Below are positions 29,876-40,023 of a DNA stretch of 64,000 bases, piece by piece. The notes under the pieces are model-generated. The model had not been told where the DNA came from. It was given only the letters and a program-made list of their open reading frames with translations, and made no database searches. Source of the stretch: Saccharofermentans sp. (GTDB lineage Bacteria > Bacillota > Clostridia > Saccharofermentanales > Saccharofermentanaceae); assembly GCA_016292145.1 (NCBI GenBank), contig JAEFBA010000003.1:1-64000 (forward strand). Reading direction: 5' to 3'. Numbering within the stretch: position 1 is the stretch's first letter; every line of letters begins with the position of its first letter. A program made the translations under genes and the position numbers.

Positions 29876-31137
29876 TATTCGATCTTCTTTGCCTCAAGAT
29901 AAAATCTCTTCTCAAATGCTTCGCCCATAGAGAATGTCTTTCTGGGGAATACGCCTTCCTTCTCGACAGTAGAGAAGAAAGTATCTTTGCTGATTGCAGG
30001 TACGAGGATTCCCGTATTGCCTGATGCTGCAAGCTTCCTTACGGAGTCTTCGCCGTGGATGTAATCGCACTCAAGACCCAGGCTGTCTATCATCATCTGA
30101 ACGGAACCGACGGCCAGGGTGTGGGGAGGATTAGCCAAAGACACTTTGACGTCTTCAGCACCTTCCGTAACGACAACAAATGTCTGAAGTCCTTCATCAG
30201 AACCGTTAATGACGATGCCGTTATCCTTGAAATATTCCTTAGCCTTAGCGATGAATTCCTCGCCTGAGATATTGAATACGACTCTGTGGATGGGCTCGAA
30301 ATCAAGGCCCTTGTCGTGAATGTTTACGATCTCTGCGAGTGCATATCTTGCAGGGTGGCTGAGCTTCTCCTCATCGGAAAGATTCTCTCTTATGTTCTCC
30401 CAGTGAGCCTTAGCGGAAGCCAGGGAGTGGTTGCCGTCTCCGACAAGGAACAAAAGACCGTCGGAGTTATCAGCCTTAAGCTTTGAAAGGCCTGCGATTA
30501 TTGACTCTGCGATGGGCGTGCCGTCAGGAATGAATGTTCCTGAGATGTGACCTGAACCGAGCATGAGATCAGTGTCATACAAAGGCTTTAAGCCTTCTTC
30601 TTTTGCCATCTCGAATGCCTTCTCGATCGTTAAGCCCTTGGGGTCATCGATGAGGATCATGATATGCGGAAGTTCCAGAGGCGAATTTGCCCTGATCCTT
30701 ACTCTCGGAGGAATTCTCGAGAGGACTGTGCCTTCGGTTGCCCTGCAGATATTCTTGTTGCCGGGTTCGAAGCTGTAGCCTTCGAGGTCTATGGCAGCCA
30801 TGAGACCCTTTCTTGAAGGGTGGAGCTCAGTTGCTCTGTCGGTCAGGATGAAGCCTGTGCCGAGGCCGGAGAGAATGCCTTCATCCAAGTATTTTCTTGC
30901 TGTTTCAGCGATGGAACCGAGCTTCTCGGTCTCTTTCTCTTTTCCGAGATAAACTTCGGGAAGAACGAGATTCAATGTGGAAGGAGCATCTCCGACCTCT
31001 TTCTCGCAGCTGTCCCAGTATTCAGGTTCTGAAGTATATTGATCGCAGGCGATTACTGCCCATTTCTTGAAGTCTGTTCCTTGTTGCGGAATAAGGATAT
31101 CCGGCACCGCAAAGCCGAGATCATTAATAGTTCTCAC
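29875..31137 (-). CDS. DUF1015 family protein
   Basis: 'KWAVIACDQYTSEPEYWD', 'LLFLVGDGNHSLASAKAHWE', 'ALAEIVNIHDKGLDFEPIHRVV'. Confidence 0.85.
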   Translation of the reverse strand: MRTINDLGFAVPDILIPQQGTDFKKWAVIACDQYTSEPEYWDSCEKEVGDAPSTLNLVLPEVYLGKEKETEKLGSIAETARKYLDEGILSGLGTGFILTDRATELHPSRKGLMAAIDLEGYSFEPGNKNICRATEGTVLSRIPPRVRIRANSPLELPHIMILIDDPKGLTIEKAFEMAKEEGLKPLYDTDLMLGSGHISGTFIPDGTPIAESIIAGLSKLKADNSDGLLFLVGDGNHSLASAKAHWENIRENLSDEEKLSHPARYALAEIVNIHDKGLDFEPIHRVVFNISGEEFIAKAKEYFKDNGIVINGSDEGLQTFVVVTEGAEDVKVSLANPPHTLAVGSVQMMIDSLGLECDYIHGEDSVRKLAASGNTGILVPAISKDTFFSTVEKEGVFPRKTFSMGEAFEKRFYLEAKKIE

Positions 31138-31345
31138 TTTATAAACACCCTCTAAACAATAAAAGTCTTACCATTCTATCACGGTCAGGGGCTGATTTGG
31201 GGATAAAATGAGTGTTTTTTCAGTGTTATTGGCGCGTTTGCCTGCAAAGTCTCAAGACACCTGTAAACAAATCAATGCTGCACTTAACCAAAAGTACATA
31301 TAATGGTACTATTATTTCATCTGAAAACTTCCGGAGGCGAGACTT

Positions 31346-32440
31346 ATGGCAAACAGTGAATTATCAAAACTCAAGATCCTGTTCATATACGATTATTTCA
31401 AGAACCGGGTAAGTGCCGAAGGCGGTAAAGAGGCGGTGTCCGTAAGCGAACTGATCTCATATCTCGAGGAGAATACCGGTACTACTTTCGAGCGCAAATC
31501 CATCTATGCCGACATCAGCAAGATCAACGAATATGTGCAGAAATCCGGACAGACAAAAGACAGCGACTGGATCTATACGGAAGGCAAGAAATACAGGAGA
31601 TCCGAGCTTAAGGACGAGATCCTTATAGACGAGGCAAGACTCATTGTTGATGCGATAAGCACAACGACCTTCGTCGATTCGGACCTGTGTGAGAAGATCA
31701 TCAAGATGTTTCCTACATATTTCCCTGAAGGCTATCAGAACAGGGCACTTTATCCCCACTACGAGAAGATGGACAGAAAGAGCATTCTTCTCTTGAACAA
31801 CATCAGGAGCGGCATCGAGGAGAGCCGCGCTTTGAAGATCTCTTACGGTTACATGCTGGGCAAGAGCCTTACTGAGAAGACTGATAAGACCGTATCGCCG
31901 ATGGCGCTTGACTGGGAGAATAACTGCTATTACCTGATAGCGATCGATAACGAGGAGTCCGGGGGCCTTGAGAGGGACCATACACTCACGAAGGCTTTAA
32001 GACGTTACAGGGTAGACCGCATAGCTTCGATCTCGGTCCTTGATGACAAGCATCTTTATGTTGACTACAAGAACGAGAGAATGAGAAATCAGGAGCTTAA
32101 GGACTTCATCAACAACTCATTGTCGGCCTTCTCGAGCAGCAGGATGATCCAGCTCGGGATCACGATAAACGGCAAGACGCGAAAAGACGTTCTTAAGGCC
32201 TATGGCGCGTTCAGTTCCAAGGTAAGCGACAAGGTCAGGATCGCCGATGACACCAAGCTTGATAAGGGAATACTGAAGATAAGCGTTACGACAGGACTTG
32301 CACCGACACTCTACACGGACCTTTTCGAGCTCTCGACATTCGAAGACGTAAATATCGAGATCGACAATGAGGAGATCTGCAGGGAATACGGCGAATATAT
32401 CAGGAAGGCTGCCCGTGCGGCAAAACTTACCGCGCTCTGA
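31346..32440 (+). CDS. WYL-domain transcriptional regulator
   Basis: N-terminal HTH and C-terminal WYL-type region ('KTVSPMALDWENNCYYLIAID...YRVDRIASI'). Confidence 0.8.
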   Translation: MANSELSKLKILFIYDYFKNRVSAEGGKEAVSVSELISYLEENTGTTFERKSIYADISKINEYVQKSGQTKDSDWIYTEGKKYRRSELKDEILIDEARLIVDAISTTTFVDSDLCEKIIKMFPTYFPEGYQNRALYPHYEKMDRKSILLLNNIRSGIEESRALKISYGYMLGKSLTEKTDKTVSPMALDWENNCYYLIAIDNEESGGLERDHTLTKALRRYRVDRIASISVLDDKHLYVDYKNERMRNQELKDFINNSLSAFSSSRMIQLGITINGKTRKDVLKAYGAFSSKVSDKVRIADDTKLDKGILKISVTTGLAPTLYTDLFELSTFEDVNIEIDNEEICREYGEYIRKAARAAKLTAL

Positions 32441-32515
32441 TCTAATCCTGATTGCAAAGAGAAATCAAACGTTTTATAATTTCTAAGTTTTATTATTATT
32501 AAGGAGTAGCACCCG

Positions 32516-35203
32516 ATGAGACAGTTCACTTCAAAAGAGCTCAGAAAGACCTGGAAGGAATTTTATATAGAAAGAGGTCACGTTGACGTAGGTGCCGTTT
32601 CACTGGTATCTGACGGATCAACAGGCGTTTTATTTAACGTAGCCGGCATGCAGCCCCTGATGCCTTATCTTCTCGGTGAGAAGCACCCTTTGGGAACAAG
32701 GCTTTGCAATGTACAGGGATGTGTCCGTACAAACGATATCGATTCAGTAGGTGACAGAAGCCACGTTACATTCTTTGAGATGATGGGCAGCTGGAGCCTT
32801 GGTGACTACTTCAAGGAAGAAAGATGCAAGTGGAGTTATGAACTCCTTACTGATGTTTTCGGATTCGACAAAGATCACCTCGCAGCAACGGTATTTGCAG
32901 GTGACGAGAATGCTCCCAGAGACGAGGAAGGCGCTCAGTTCAGGATCGCTTCCGGATTCAAGCCCGAGAACATTTACTATCTTGGCGCTGATGACAACTG
33001 GTGGGGATTGGAGTACGGTCCCTGCGGTCCGGACAGTGAGATGTTCTATATCGCTGACGTTCCCGACTGCGGCCCTGACTGCGGCCCCGGATGCTCCTGC
33101 GGCAAGTACACAGAGATCGGCAATGACGTTTTCATGCAGTATGAAAAGCATCAGGACGGCCACCTCACACCCTTAAAGCAGAAGAACGTTGATACAGGCT
33201 GGGGTCTTGAGAGGATCCTCGCATTCCTTAACGGTACAAAGGACGTTTATAAGACAGACCTCTTTACAGATGCCATCGCTTTTATCGAGAATGCTTCCGG
33301 CGTTAAGTACGATTCAGACGAGAAGCTCACAAGATCAATGAGAGTCCTCGCAGACCATATCCGTACAAGCGTTATGCTCATTGGCGACGCTGCAAAGCTC
33401 GTTCCTTCCAATGCAGGTGCTGGCTACGTTTTAAGACGTCTTATCAGACGTGCAGTAAGACACGCAAGAACACTCGGCTTGTCAACTGCGCAGATCCTTG
33501 ATCTTGCCAAGATCTATATTGACAGAGTATACGATGACAGCTATCCGCTTCTTGCAAAGAACAGAGAGTTCATCCTTAACGAACTCGACAAGGAGATCGC
33601 AAGATTCGAGAGCACTCTTGAGAACGGTATCAAGGAGTTCAAGAAGATCCTTGACGACAAGAAAGCAGCAGGTTCTTCCGAGATCGACGGCGATTCCGCT
33701 TTCTATCTCTACGATACATTCGGTTTCCCTATAGAGCTCACAGTCGAGATGGCTTCCGAGGAAGGCCTCAAGGTAAATGAGGAAGGCTTCAAGGCTGCTA
33801 TGGAAAAGCAGAAGGAAACTGCAAGAGCAGCTACCAAGGCCAAGGGCGATCTCGCACTTTCCGTAAACGAGATCCCTGAAGAAGTTGCCAAGGATTCAAA
33901 TGCAACAGAATATGACGGTTACGATGACCTCAAGTGTGATGCAAAGGTTATCTATATCCTGAGATCTGACGACGAAGGCATCAAGTCAGTTGACAGTGCC
34001 TCCGAAGGCGATGACATCATCATAGTAACTGACAAGACGGTTCTTTACGCTACGATGGGCGGTCAGATCCACGATGAAGGTAAGATCTGTACAGCAGGCT
34101 TTGAAGCTGAGGTCATCTCAGTAGATAAGGATGCCCAGGGCAAGTATCTCCATACTCTTAAGGTTGTTAAGGGCAGCGTATCCACAGGCGAGACAGTCAG
34201 CATCGAAGTTGATAAGAAGAACAGACTTGCGATCGCAAGGAACCATACAGCTACACACATCCTGCTCTCAGCGCTCCAGAAGGTCTTGGGCGATCATGTT
34301 GAGCAGGCAGGTTCTTATGTAGGCAATGACCGTTTAAGATTCGACTTCAATAACTCCCAGGCCATGACTGCAGAAGAGATCGCTAAGGTCGAAGAGATGG
34401 TAAATGATGTTGTCCTTCAGGCTCTCCCTGTTGAGACAAAGGTCCTTGCAATTGAAGATGCTAAGAAACTCGGCGCTACGGCTATCTTCGGCGAGAAGTA
34501 CGGAGAGGTCGTAAGAGTCGTTGCAGTAGGCGGATTTGAGAATCCGTTCGATCTCGAGTTCTGCGGTGGTACACACCTTAAGAACAGCGCACAGATCGGC
34601 CAGTTCAGGATCGTTTCCGAGTCCGGTATCGCAGCAGGCATCAGAAGGATCGAAGCTGTAACAGGCGAGAGATGCTATGAGATGAACAAGGCTGACAGGA
34701 ACCTCATTGATGAGGCTGCAGCTGCCCTTAAGACTCCCAAGGATAAGATCGTTGAGAGGATCGATGCTCTTCATTCTGAAGTCAAAGCTCTCGAAAAGGA
34801 ACTCGCTGAGATCGAGAAGGCTAAGGCAGGTTCTTTCGCTGACAGCGCAGTATCCGGCGCAAAGGATATCGGCGGCGTAAAGGCTGTCATCGCAGCTTGT
34901 GATGCAGCTGATGCGGCAGCTTTGAGAGACACGGCAGACAAGATCCGTGACAAGCTCGACTGCGGTGTCGTATTCCTCGCAGCCAACGGCGGCGACAAGC
35001 TCCTTTTCACGGCTATGGCTACAAAGTCAGCTAACGAGAAGGGCGCTCACTGCGGAAACATCATCAAGGAAGCTGCTAAGGTTGCAGGCGGTGGCGGCGG
35101 CGGACGTCCCGACATGGCTCAGGCAGGCGGTAAGGATGTAAGTAAGCTCGCTGACGCTCTTGCAAAGGCTGAAGAAGTTCTGGCTTCTCAGGTTAACGGT
35201 TAA
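32516..35203 (+). CDS. alaS: Alanyl-tRNA synthetase
   Basis: 'GDRSHVTFFEMMGSWSLGDYFKEE', 'HTATHILLSALQKVLG', 'CGGTHLKNSAQIG', Gly-rich C-term 'GGGGGGRPDMAQAGG'. Confidence 0.96.
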   Translation: MRQFTSKELRKTWKEFYIERGHVDVGAVSLVSDGSTGVLFNVAGMQPLMPYLLGEKHPLGTRLCNVQGCVRTNDIDSVGDRSHVTFFEMMGSWSLGDYFKEERCKWSYELLTDVFGFDKDHLAATVFAGDENAPRDEEGAQFRIASGFKPENIYYLGADDNWWGLEYGPCGPDSEMFYIADVPDCGPDCGPGCSCGKYTEIGNDVFMQYEKHQDGHLTPLKQKNVDTGWGLERILAFLNGTKDVYKTDLFTDAIAFIENASGVKYDSDEKLTRSMRVLADHIRTSVMLIGDAAKLVPSNAGAGYVLRRLIRRAVRHARTLGLSTAQILDLAKIYIDRVYDDSYPLLAKNREFILNELDKEIARFESTLENGIKEFKKILDDKKAAGSSEIDGDSAFYLYDTFGFPIELTVEMASEEGLKVNEEGFKAAMEKQKETARAATKAKGDLALSVNEIPEEVAKDSNATEYDGYDDLKCDAKVIYILRSDDEGIKSVDSASEGDDIIIVTDKTVLYATMGGQIHDEGKICTAGFEAEVISVDKDAQGKYLHTLKVVKGSVSTGETVSIEVDKKNRLAIARNHTATHILLSALQKVLGDHVEQAGSYVGNDRLRFDFNNSQAMTAEEIAKVEEMVNDVVLQALPVETKVLAIEDAKKLGATAIFGEKYGEVVRVVAVGGFENPFDLEFCGGTHLKNSAQIGQFRIVSESGIAAGIRRIEAVTGERCYEMNKADRNLIDEAAAALKTPKDKIVERIDALHSEVKALEKELAEIEKAKAGSFADSAVSGAKDIGGVKAVIAACDAADAAALRDTADKIRDKLDCGVVFLAANGGDKLLFTAMATKSANEKGAHCGNIIKEAAKVAGGGGGGRPDMAQAGGKDVSKLADALAKAEEVLASQVNG

Positions 35204-35215
35204 AGGAGAAAAGCT

Positions 35216-35557
35216 ATGTGCATATTTTGTGATATAGTTGCGGGCAAGATCCCGTCAGCAAAAGTATATGAGAACGATTATGTTTACTGCTTCAAGGACA
35301 TTAATCCCGTAGCACCGGTACACGTTCTCGTTGTTCCGAAGAAGCATTTCGCAGACATGAACGAGCTCGCCTCAGATCCTGAGGGTGCTCTCTATGCAGG
35401 CGAGATCACGAAGGCCATCGCTGAAGTTGCCAAGATCTCAGGTGTAAGCGGCGCTTACAGAACGATCAACAACTGCGGCGAAGGTGCCGGCCAGACTGTA
35501 ATGCACGTTCACTTCCATGTGATCGGCGGCACAACTCTTACGGAGAAGCTTATCTGA
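35216..35557 (+). CDS. HIT-family (histidine triad) protein
   Basis: 'CIFCDIVAGKIPSAKVYENDYVYCFKDINPVAPVHVLVVPKKH', 'GQTVMHVHFHVIGG'. Confidence 0.93.
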   Translation: MCIFCDIVAGKIPSAKVYENDYVYCFKDINPVAPVHVLVVPKKHFADMNELASDPEGALYAGEITKAIAEVAKISGVSGAYRTINNCGEGAGQTVMHVHFHVIGGTTLTEKLI

Positions 35558-35561
35558 TCCT

Positions 35562-36209
35562 ATGGCTAGAATGAGAACCAAGCGCAATATCCCTGCGCGC
35601 ATGGAAAAATGTCATGAGCGCTGGTTTGACGCGCCCATGCTTAATAAAGGCAAGTGGAGAGAAGCATGCGGCTTTCCTGAGGACGTTCCGGTCTGGCTTG
35701 AGATCGGATGCGGCAAGGGCAAGTTCTGCACCGAGATGGCATTAAGACACCCGGAAGTCCTTTATATTGCAATGGAAAGGGACGCTTCCGTCACTTTGGC
35801 TGCCATCGAGAAGGCTCATGAACTTGAGATCCCGAATCTCTTCTTTATCAGAGGCGATGCAGGCATAATCGAGAATTACTTTGCCGAGAATGAAGTAAAC
35901 AGGATCTTCCTGAACTTCTCAGATCCCTGGACAAGGCAGAACAAGCCCAAGAGACGTCTTACTTACAGGGATTTCCTTGCCAAGTACAAGGTCATGATGA
36001 GAGACGGCGGTGCCGTCGAATTCAAGACCGATAATGACGACCTTTTCGACTTCTCTTTAGGCGAATTCAAAGCCATGGGCTTTACGCTTACGGACGCGAC
36101 AAGAGACCTTCATAACAGCGAATGGAATGAGGAGAATATCCGCACGGAATTCGAGCAGAAATTCGCTGACCAGGGCATCACGATCAAGAGAGTCGTAGCA
36201 AATCTTTGA
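35562..36209 (+). CDS. trmB: tRNA (guanosine(46)-N7)-methyltransferase
   Basis: 'LEIGCGKGKFCTEMA', 'NRIFLNFSDPWTRQNKPKRRLTYRDFLAKY'. Confidence 0.9.
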   Translation: MARMRTKRNIPARMEKCHERWFDAPMLNKGKWREACGFPEDVPVWLEIGCGKGKFCTEMALRHPEVLYIAMERDASVTLAAIEKAHELEIPNLFFIRGDAGIIENYFAENEVNRIFLNFSDPWTRQNKPKRRLTYRDFLAKYKVMMRDGGAVEFKTDNDDLFDFSLGEFKAMGFTLTDATRDLHNSEWNEENIRTEFEQKFADQGITIKRVVANL

Positions 36210-36226
36210 TTTCAGGAACGGAAAAT

Positions 36227-36922
36227 ATGGAACTTAATAAATGTCCCAACTGCTCGGGTAAGCTTGCGCTTGCAAAAAACAGAAAAAGACTTGTCTGTTC
36301 ATACTGCGGAAGCGAGTTCCCGCTTGATGAGATAACCAGGAGTGAGATAGGAGATCAGCCCGTTAATATGGACTGGTTTATATACGATTGGGACATTGAG
36401 AGCATCCGTAGCAACAAAGCCTGCGATGAAGTCGTTAAGTCATTTATCAGGACGTTAAACGATTATGAGACATCCTCCGCGATAGAAGCTTATATGCGTG
36501 AGTATCTCATGGACTTTGATGATGTCTCTGCATACGGCATCCGCGAGGAGAAGCTCAAGGGCATTGCCGGGAGACTTGCCCGTAATCTCCTCCCTGAAGA
36601 ACGCATCGTCCTTTATTACGATGACGGTATTCTGATCCACGGCAAGACCGGAATCGTAGTTACGGATAAGCGCACATTCTTTGTTGAGAATAAGAATGTC
36701 AAAGAAGTCATGCATGCGAAGATCCCCTTTATCAACGTAGGTTTTTCCATGGGATATCCGAAGGTCCGTCTTGGCGATAAGTATGTAAATGACATCGGAG
36801 GCGGCTGCGCGCTTGTATCTCATTTCGATCTTGTGGGCGCGCTGATGGCCCTGATATGTGCTTTCGCATTCGAAGAAAGACCTGACAGGCCCAAGATAAA
36901 ACTCGTTGGCAGCGTTAATTGA
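36227..36922 (+). CDS. Zinc-ribbon-containing protein of unknown function
   Basis: 'CPNCSGKLALAKNRKRLVCSYCG'; C-terminal PH-like 'GKTGIVVTDKRTFFVENK'. Confidence 0.6.
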   Translation: MELNKCPNCSGKLALAKNRKRLVCSYCGSEFPLDEITRSEIGDQPVNMDWFIYDWDIESIRSNKACDEVVKSFIRTLNDYETSSAIEAYMREYLMDFDDVSAYGIREEKLKGIAGRLARNLLPEERIVLYYDDGILIHGKTGIVVTDKRTFFVENKNVKEVMHAKIPFINVGFSMGYPKVRLGDKYVNDIGGGCALVSHFDLVGALMALICAFAFEERPDRPKIKLVGSVN

Positions 36923-36929
36923 TCAGGGG

Positions 36930-38417
36930 TTATTTCCTTACGAACAGGAGCACTCCGCCTTCTTCGTAAGCCAGTTCAAAATCATCGTCATGAATCAGTG
37001 ATTCGAGAAGATATCTGTCGCTGCTCTCACCCAGGATAAGATAATTGAACATGTATTTGTCGGTGAAATCGCGGTAGTACATGTGTGCTGATCTCAGATC
37101 GTAATATTCGCCGATATATTCGAAATCCTCGTTATTCTGCCACAAGAACAGTTCGGCTCTGCCGTCTATGTACGGGTGGAAGCCTTTGTATTCAAGATAC
37201 TGGCCGTCATTGAAATTCGTGTAGAGCACAACGGGTTCTTCGCTCTTATTCATTATCTCGATGACTTCGTCCAGGCGGTCGTAATGAGCCGTCTTTCCGG
37301 GAGCTTCGTCGATCGATTTTAAGAGGTAAAAAGCTGAGAATGATACTGTAACCAGTATCAGGATCACGGCGATAAAGACCTCGATGCGCTTGGTGATCTT
37401 TGACTTGAGCTTATCGGGCAGCTTTATTTCAAGGTCCTTCAGGACATACGAAAAAGCGACGATGCCGAAGATGAAGAAATAGGAAATGCCCTTTCTGTGA
37501 AGGAGTCCCAGAAGCAGCGTTCCCATGAACAAGCAGAAATGACGTACTGAGAATTTCTTATCCTTTATGAAGAATCCGATCACTCCGAGAAGGATAGCCA
37601 GAATTATCATGATCTTTCCGTAATGCGTGCTGATATCGACGGGACGCATCTCGGCTATTGTCTCGCTTAACTTGTTCTGACCGTAAGAAGACGTGAGATA
37701 GATCATGTTCTCAAGCCCGTAAGGGTTAATGAAACCTATGCCGGCACCTGCTGCGAGAGCAGTCATGAGGCCTAAAATGCTGCCGTTTGCCTCCAGCTTA
37801 AATGACTTGATCTTAACCGGGATTGCGCCTGCGATATAGGGAAGCATGAATACGAACATCATGGGCCACATTGAAGCGTGGAGATTGATCTGGGCAAGCG
37901 ATAAGAGCGGAATGCCGGTCAGATACTTGTATTTTTTTGTCTGCGCGTGCTTTTCGAGCAGATAGATCTCAAAAAGAAGGATCACATAAGTAAAGACCTG
38001 AGGCCTTGTGACTATGAAAGGGTTAAAGAGCAGGATGTCGATCACGGCGGCAAGGACCGCTGACACTAATTCGTTCCTGGTTATGAGCAGGATGGTCTTA
38101 TATGAGAGCACGCAGATGCATGCAAAGCAGATATATAAGACTATGCTGAGGCCGATAATGCCCAGGCGGGAATATGCCAGATAGAATATGACCGTGCTGA
38201 GCCACTGCTGCAGGACGATCTTCATGTCCGAATGCATCGAAAGGAAATCCGTGTGAGGGAAGCCGTTCTTTAAGATATATTCGCCCGTCGGATACAGGAA
38301 ATAGAAGTCATTGTCGAGCGCGCGCAGCTGGAAACAGGCTGTCACAAAAGGAAACAGGAGAATGATGTATTTGAGCCATTTGGGCAGCTTGTTTTTGACA
38401 AGTTGGGAATCTGACAT
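36930..38417 (-). CDS. Multi-pass membrane protein, glycosyltransferase-like (GT39-type topology)
   Basis: About 10-12 predicted TM segments, soluble C-terminal domain; likely start ATG at 38417. Confidence 0.5.
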   Translation of the reverse strand: MSDSQLVKNKLPKWLKYIILLFPFVTACFQLRALDNDFYFLYPTGEYILKNGFPHTDFLSMHSDMKIVLQQWLSTVIFYLAYSRLGIIGLSIVLYICFACICVLSYKTILLITRNELVSAVLAAVIDILLFNPFIVTRPQVFTYVILLFEIYLLEKHAQTKKYKYLTGIPLLSLAQINLHASMWPMMFVFMLPYIAGAIPVKIKSFKLEANGSILGLMTALAAGAGIGFINPYGLENMIYLTSSYGQNKLSETIAEMRPVDISTHYGKIMIILAILLGVIGFFIKDKKFSVRHFCLFMGTLLLGLLHRKGISYFFIFGIVAFSYVLKDLEIKLPDKLKSKITKRIEVFIAVILILVTVSFSAFYLLKSIDEAPGKTAHYDRLDEVIEIMNKSEEPVVLYTNFNDGQYLEYKGFHPYIDGRAELFLWQNNEDFEYIGEYYDLRSAHMYYRDFTDKYMFNYLILGESSDRYLLESLIHDDDFELAYEEGGVLLFVRK

Positions 38418-38647
38418 GCGCTGTGCTCCGACGATTATTTGTAAAATTATAACACTCGATCTGTGAAGCAAAAATCGTTTGAGGGAAAATGGGGGCAATC
38501 TGCCCCTTTTTTATTAAAATTTACATTCTAATGACATAAATTCTGTGGAAAACCCCTCTTCAGTGGAGTAGAATTCTTAAGGTGCAGACCATAGAGCACT
38601 ATAAAAGTTTAATAATCCCGGTTAAGGGAATTTAGGAGGAATTCAAT

Positions 38648-39682
38648 ATGGCAGTAAAAGTTGCGATTAACGGTTTCGGTCGTATCGGTCGTCTTGCTTT
38701 CAGACAGATGTTCGGCGCAGAGGGTTATGAGATTGTAGCTATCAACGATCTTACAAAGCCTTCCATGCTCGCTCACCTTCTCAAGTATGACACAGCTCAG
38801 GGCGGATATGCTGGTGTATTCGGTGAGAATAAGCACACAGTAACATCTGACGACGAAGCTAACACAATCACAGTTGACGGCAAGTTGCTTAAGATCTACA
38901 AGGAACCCGATGCAAACAATTGTCCTTGGGGCGAGCTCGGTGTTGACGTAGTTCTCGAGTGCTCCGGTTTCTACACATCTAAGGAAAAGGCACAGGCTCA
39001 CATCAACGCCGGTGCTAAGAAGGTTGTTATCTCTGCTCCTGCAGGCAACGATCTTCCTACAATCGTTTACAACGTTAACCACACAACACTCACAGCTGAC
39101 GACAAGATCATCTCTGCTGCTTCCTGCACAACAAACTGCCTTGCTCCTATGACAAAGGCTCTCAATGATTATGCAGCTATCCAGAGCGGTATCATGACAA
39201 CAGTTCACGCTTACACAGGCGACCAGATGATCCTTGACGGTCCTCAGAGAAAGGGTGACCTCCAGAGAGCAAGAGCTGGTGCTGCTAACATCGTACCTAA
39301 CTCCACAGGCGCTGCTAAGGCTATCGGCCTTGTTATCCCTGAGCTCAACGGCAAGCTCATCGGTGCTGCTCAGAGAGTTCCTACATTCACAGGTTCTACA
39401 ACAATCCTTCACGCTGTTGTTAAGGGTGAGGTTACAGTTGACGGCATCAACGCTGCTATGAAGGCTGCTACAAACGAGTCTTTCGGCTACACAGAAGAGA
39501 AGCTCGTTTCTTCTGATATCGTTGGTATGAGATTCGGTTCACTCTTCGATGCTAACCAGACAATGGTTTCCAAGATGGATGACGGCAACTCACTCGTTCA
39601 GGTTGTTGCTTGGTACGACAACGAGAATTCTTACACATCTCAGATGGTAAGAACAATCAAGTACTTCGCAGAGCTCGGCTAA
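38648..39682 (+). CDS. gap: Glyceraldehyde-3-phosphate dehydrogenase, type I
   Basis: '[15 protein letters not shown]', '[13 protein letters not shown]', '[13 protein letters not shown]'. Confidence 0.96.
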   Translation: MAVKVAINGFGRIGRLAFRQMFGAEGYEIVAINDLTKPSMLAHLLKYDTAQGGYAGVFGENKHTVTSDDEANTITVDGKLLKIYKEPDANNCPWGELGVDVVLECSGFYTSKEKAQAHINAGAKKVVISAPAGNDLPTIVYNVNHTTLTADDKIISAASCTTNCLAPMTKALNDYAAIQSGIMTTVHAYTGDQMILDGPQRKGDLQRARAGAANIVPNSTGAAKAIGLVIPELNGKLIGAAQRVPTFTGSTTILHAVVKGEVTVDGINAAMKAATNESFGYTEEKLVSSDIVGMRFGSLFDANQTMVSKMDDGNSLVQVVAWYDNENSYTSQMVRTIKYFAELG

Positions 39683-39708
39683 TAACTGGCTTTAAGAAAC
39701 TGATTAAT

Positions 39709-39734
39709 AGAGGCGTCTCTTATGAGGCGCCTCT
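39709..39734 (+). terminator. Intrinsic terminator of gap
   Basis: agaggcg...cgcctct followed by ttttttattc. Confidence 0.85.
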
Positions 39735-39826
39735 TTTTTATTCTTTTTTTGCTGGGGATGGGTCTGCTGTTTTTTTGCTGAATCAGCAGAGATTCCGGCA
39801 AGGATTTTAGCAAAAACTGCAAACAC

Positions 39827-39940
39827 CAAAATCGTACGCATTTGCCCCCGAAAAGAGCACGATTTTGCCCTTTGCACGGTGCAAACCCTTATATCGTACC
39901 TTTTGGGCATCGAAAAACGTACGATTCGACCCTTTGCAAT
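39827..39940. repeat. Cluster of imperfect cgtacgatt(t)...gcccttt(gca) repeats and inverted repeats
   Basis: aaaatcgt...acgatttt; tttgca-cgg-tgcaaa; atcgtac...gtacgat within 115 bp. Confidence 0.55.
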
Positions 39941-40023
39941 TTTCGCGCCGGGTGAACGAAGAAATGGATTTACTTTATTAATTAATATATGTTAAAAACG
40001 CGTACGCGCGCGAAAAGCCTGAC

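Noticed and set aside
32441-32515. T-box or other riboswitch upstream of alaS
   Set aside because: Only ~75 bp intergenic; no T-box sequence or terminator found.
38609-39412. Minus-strand 267-aa Cys/Ser-rich ORF
   Set aside because: Antisense to gap; composition typical of shadow ORFs opposite a highly expressed gene.
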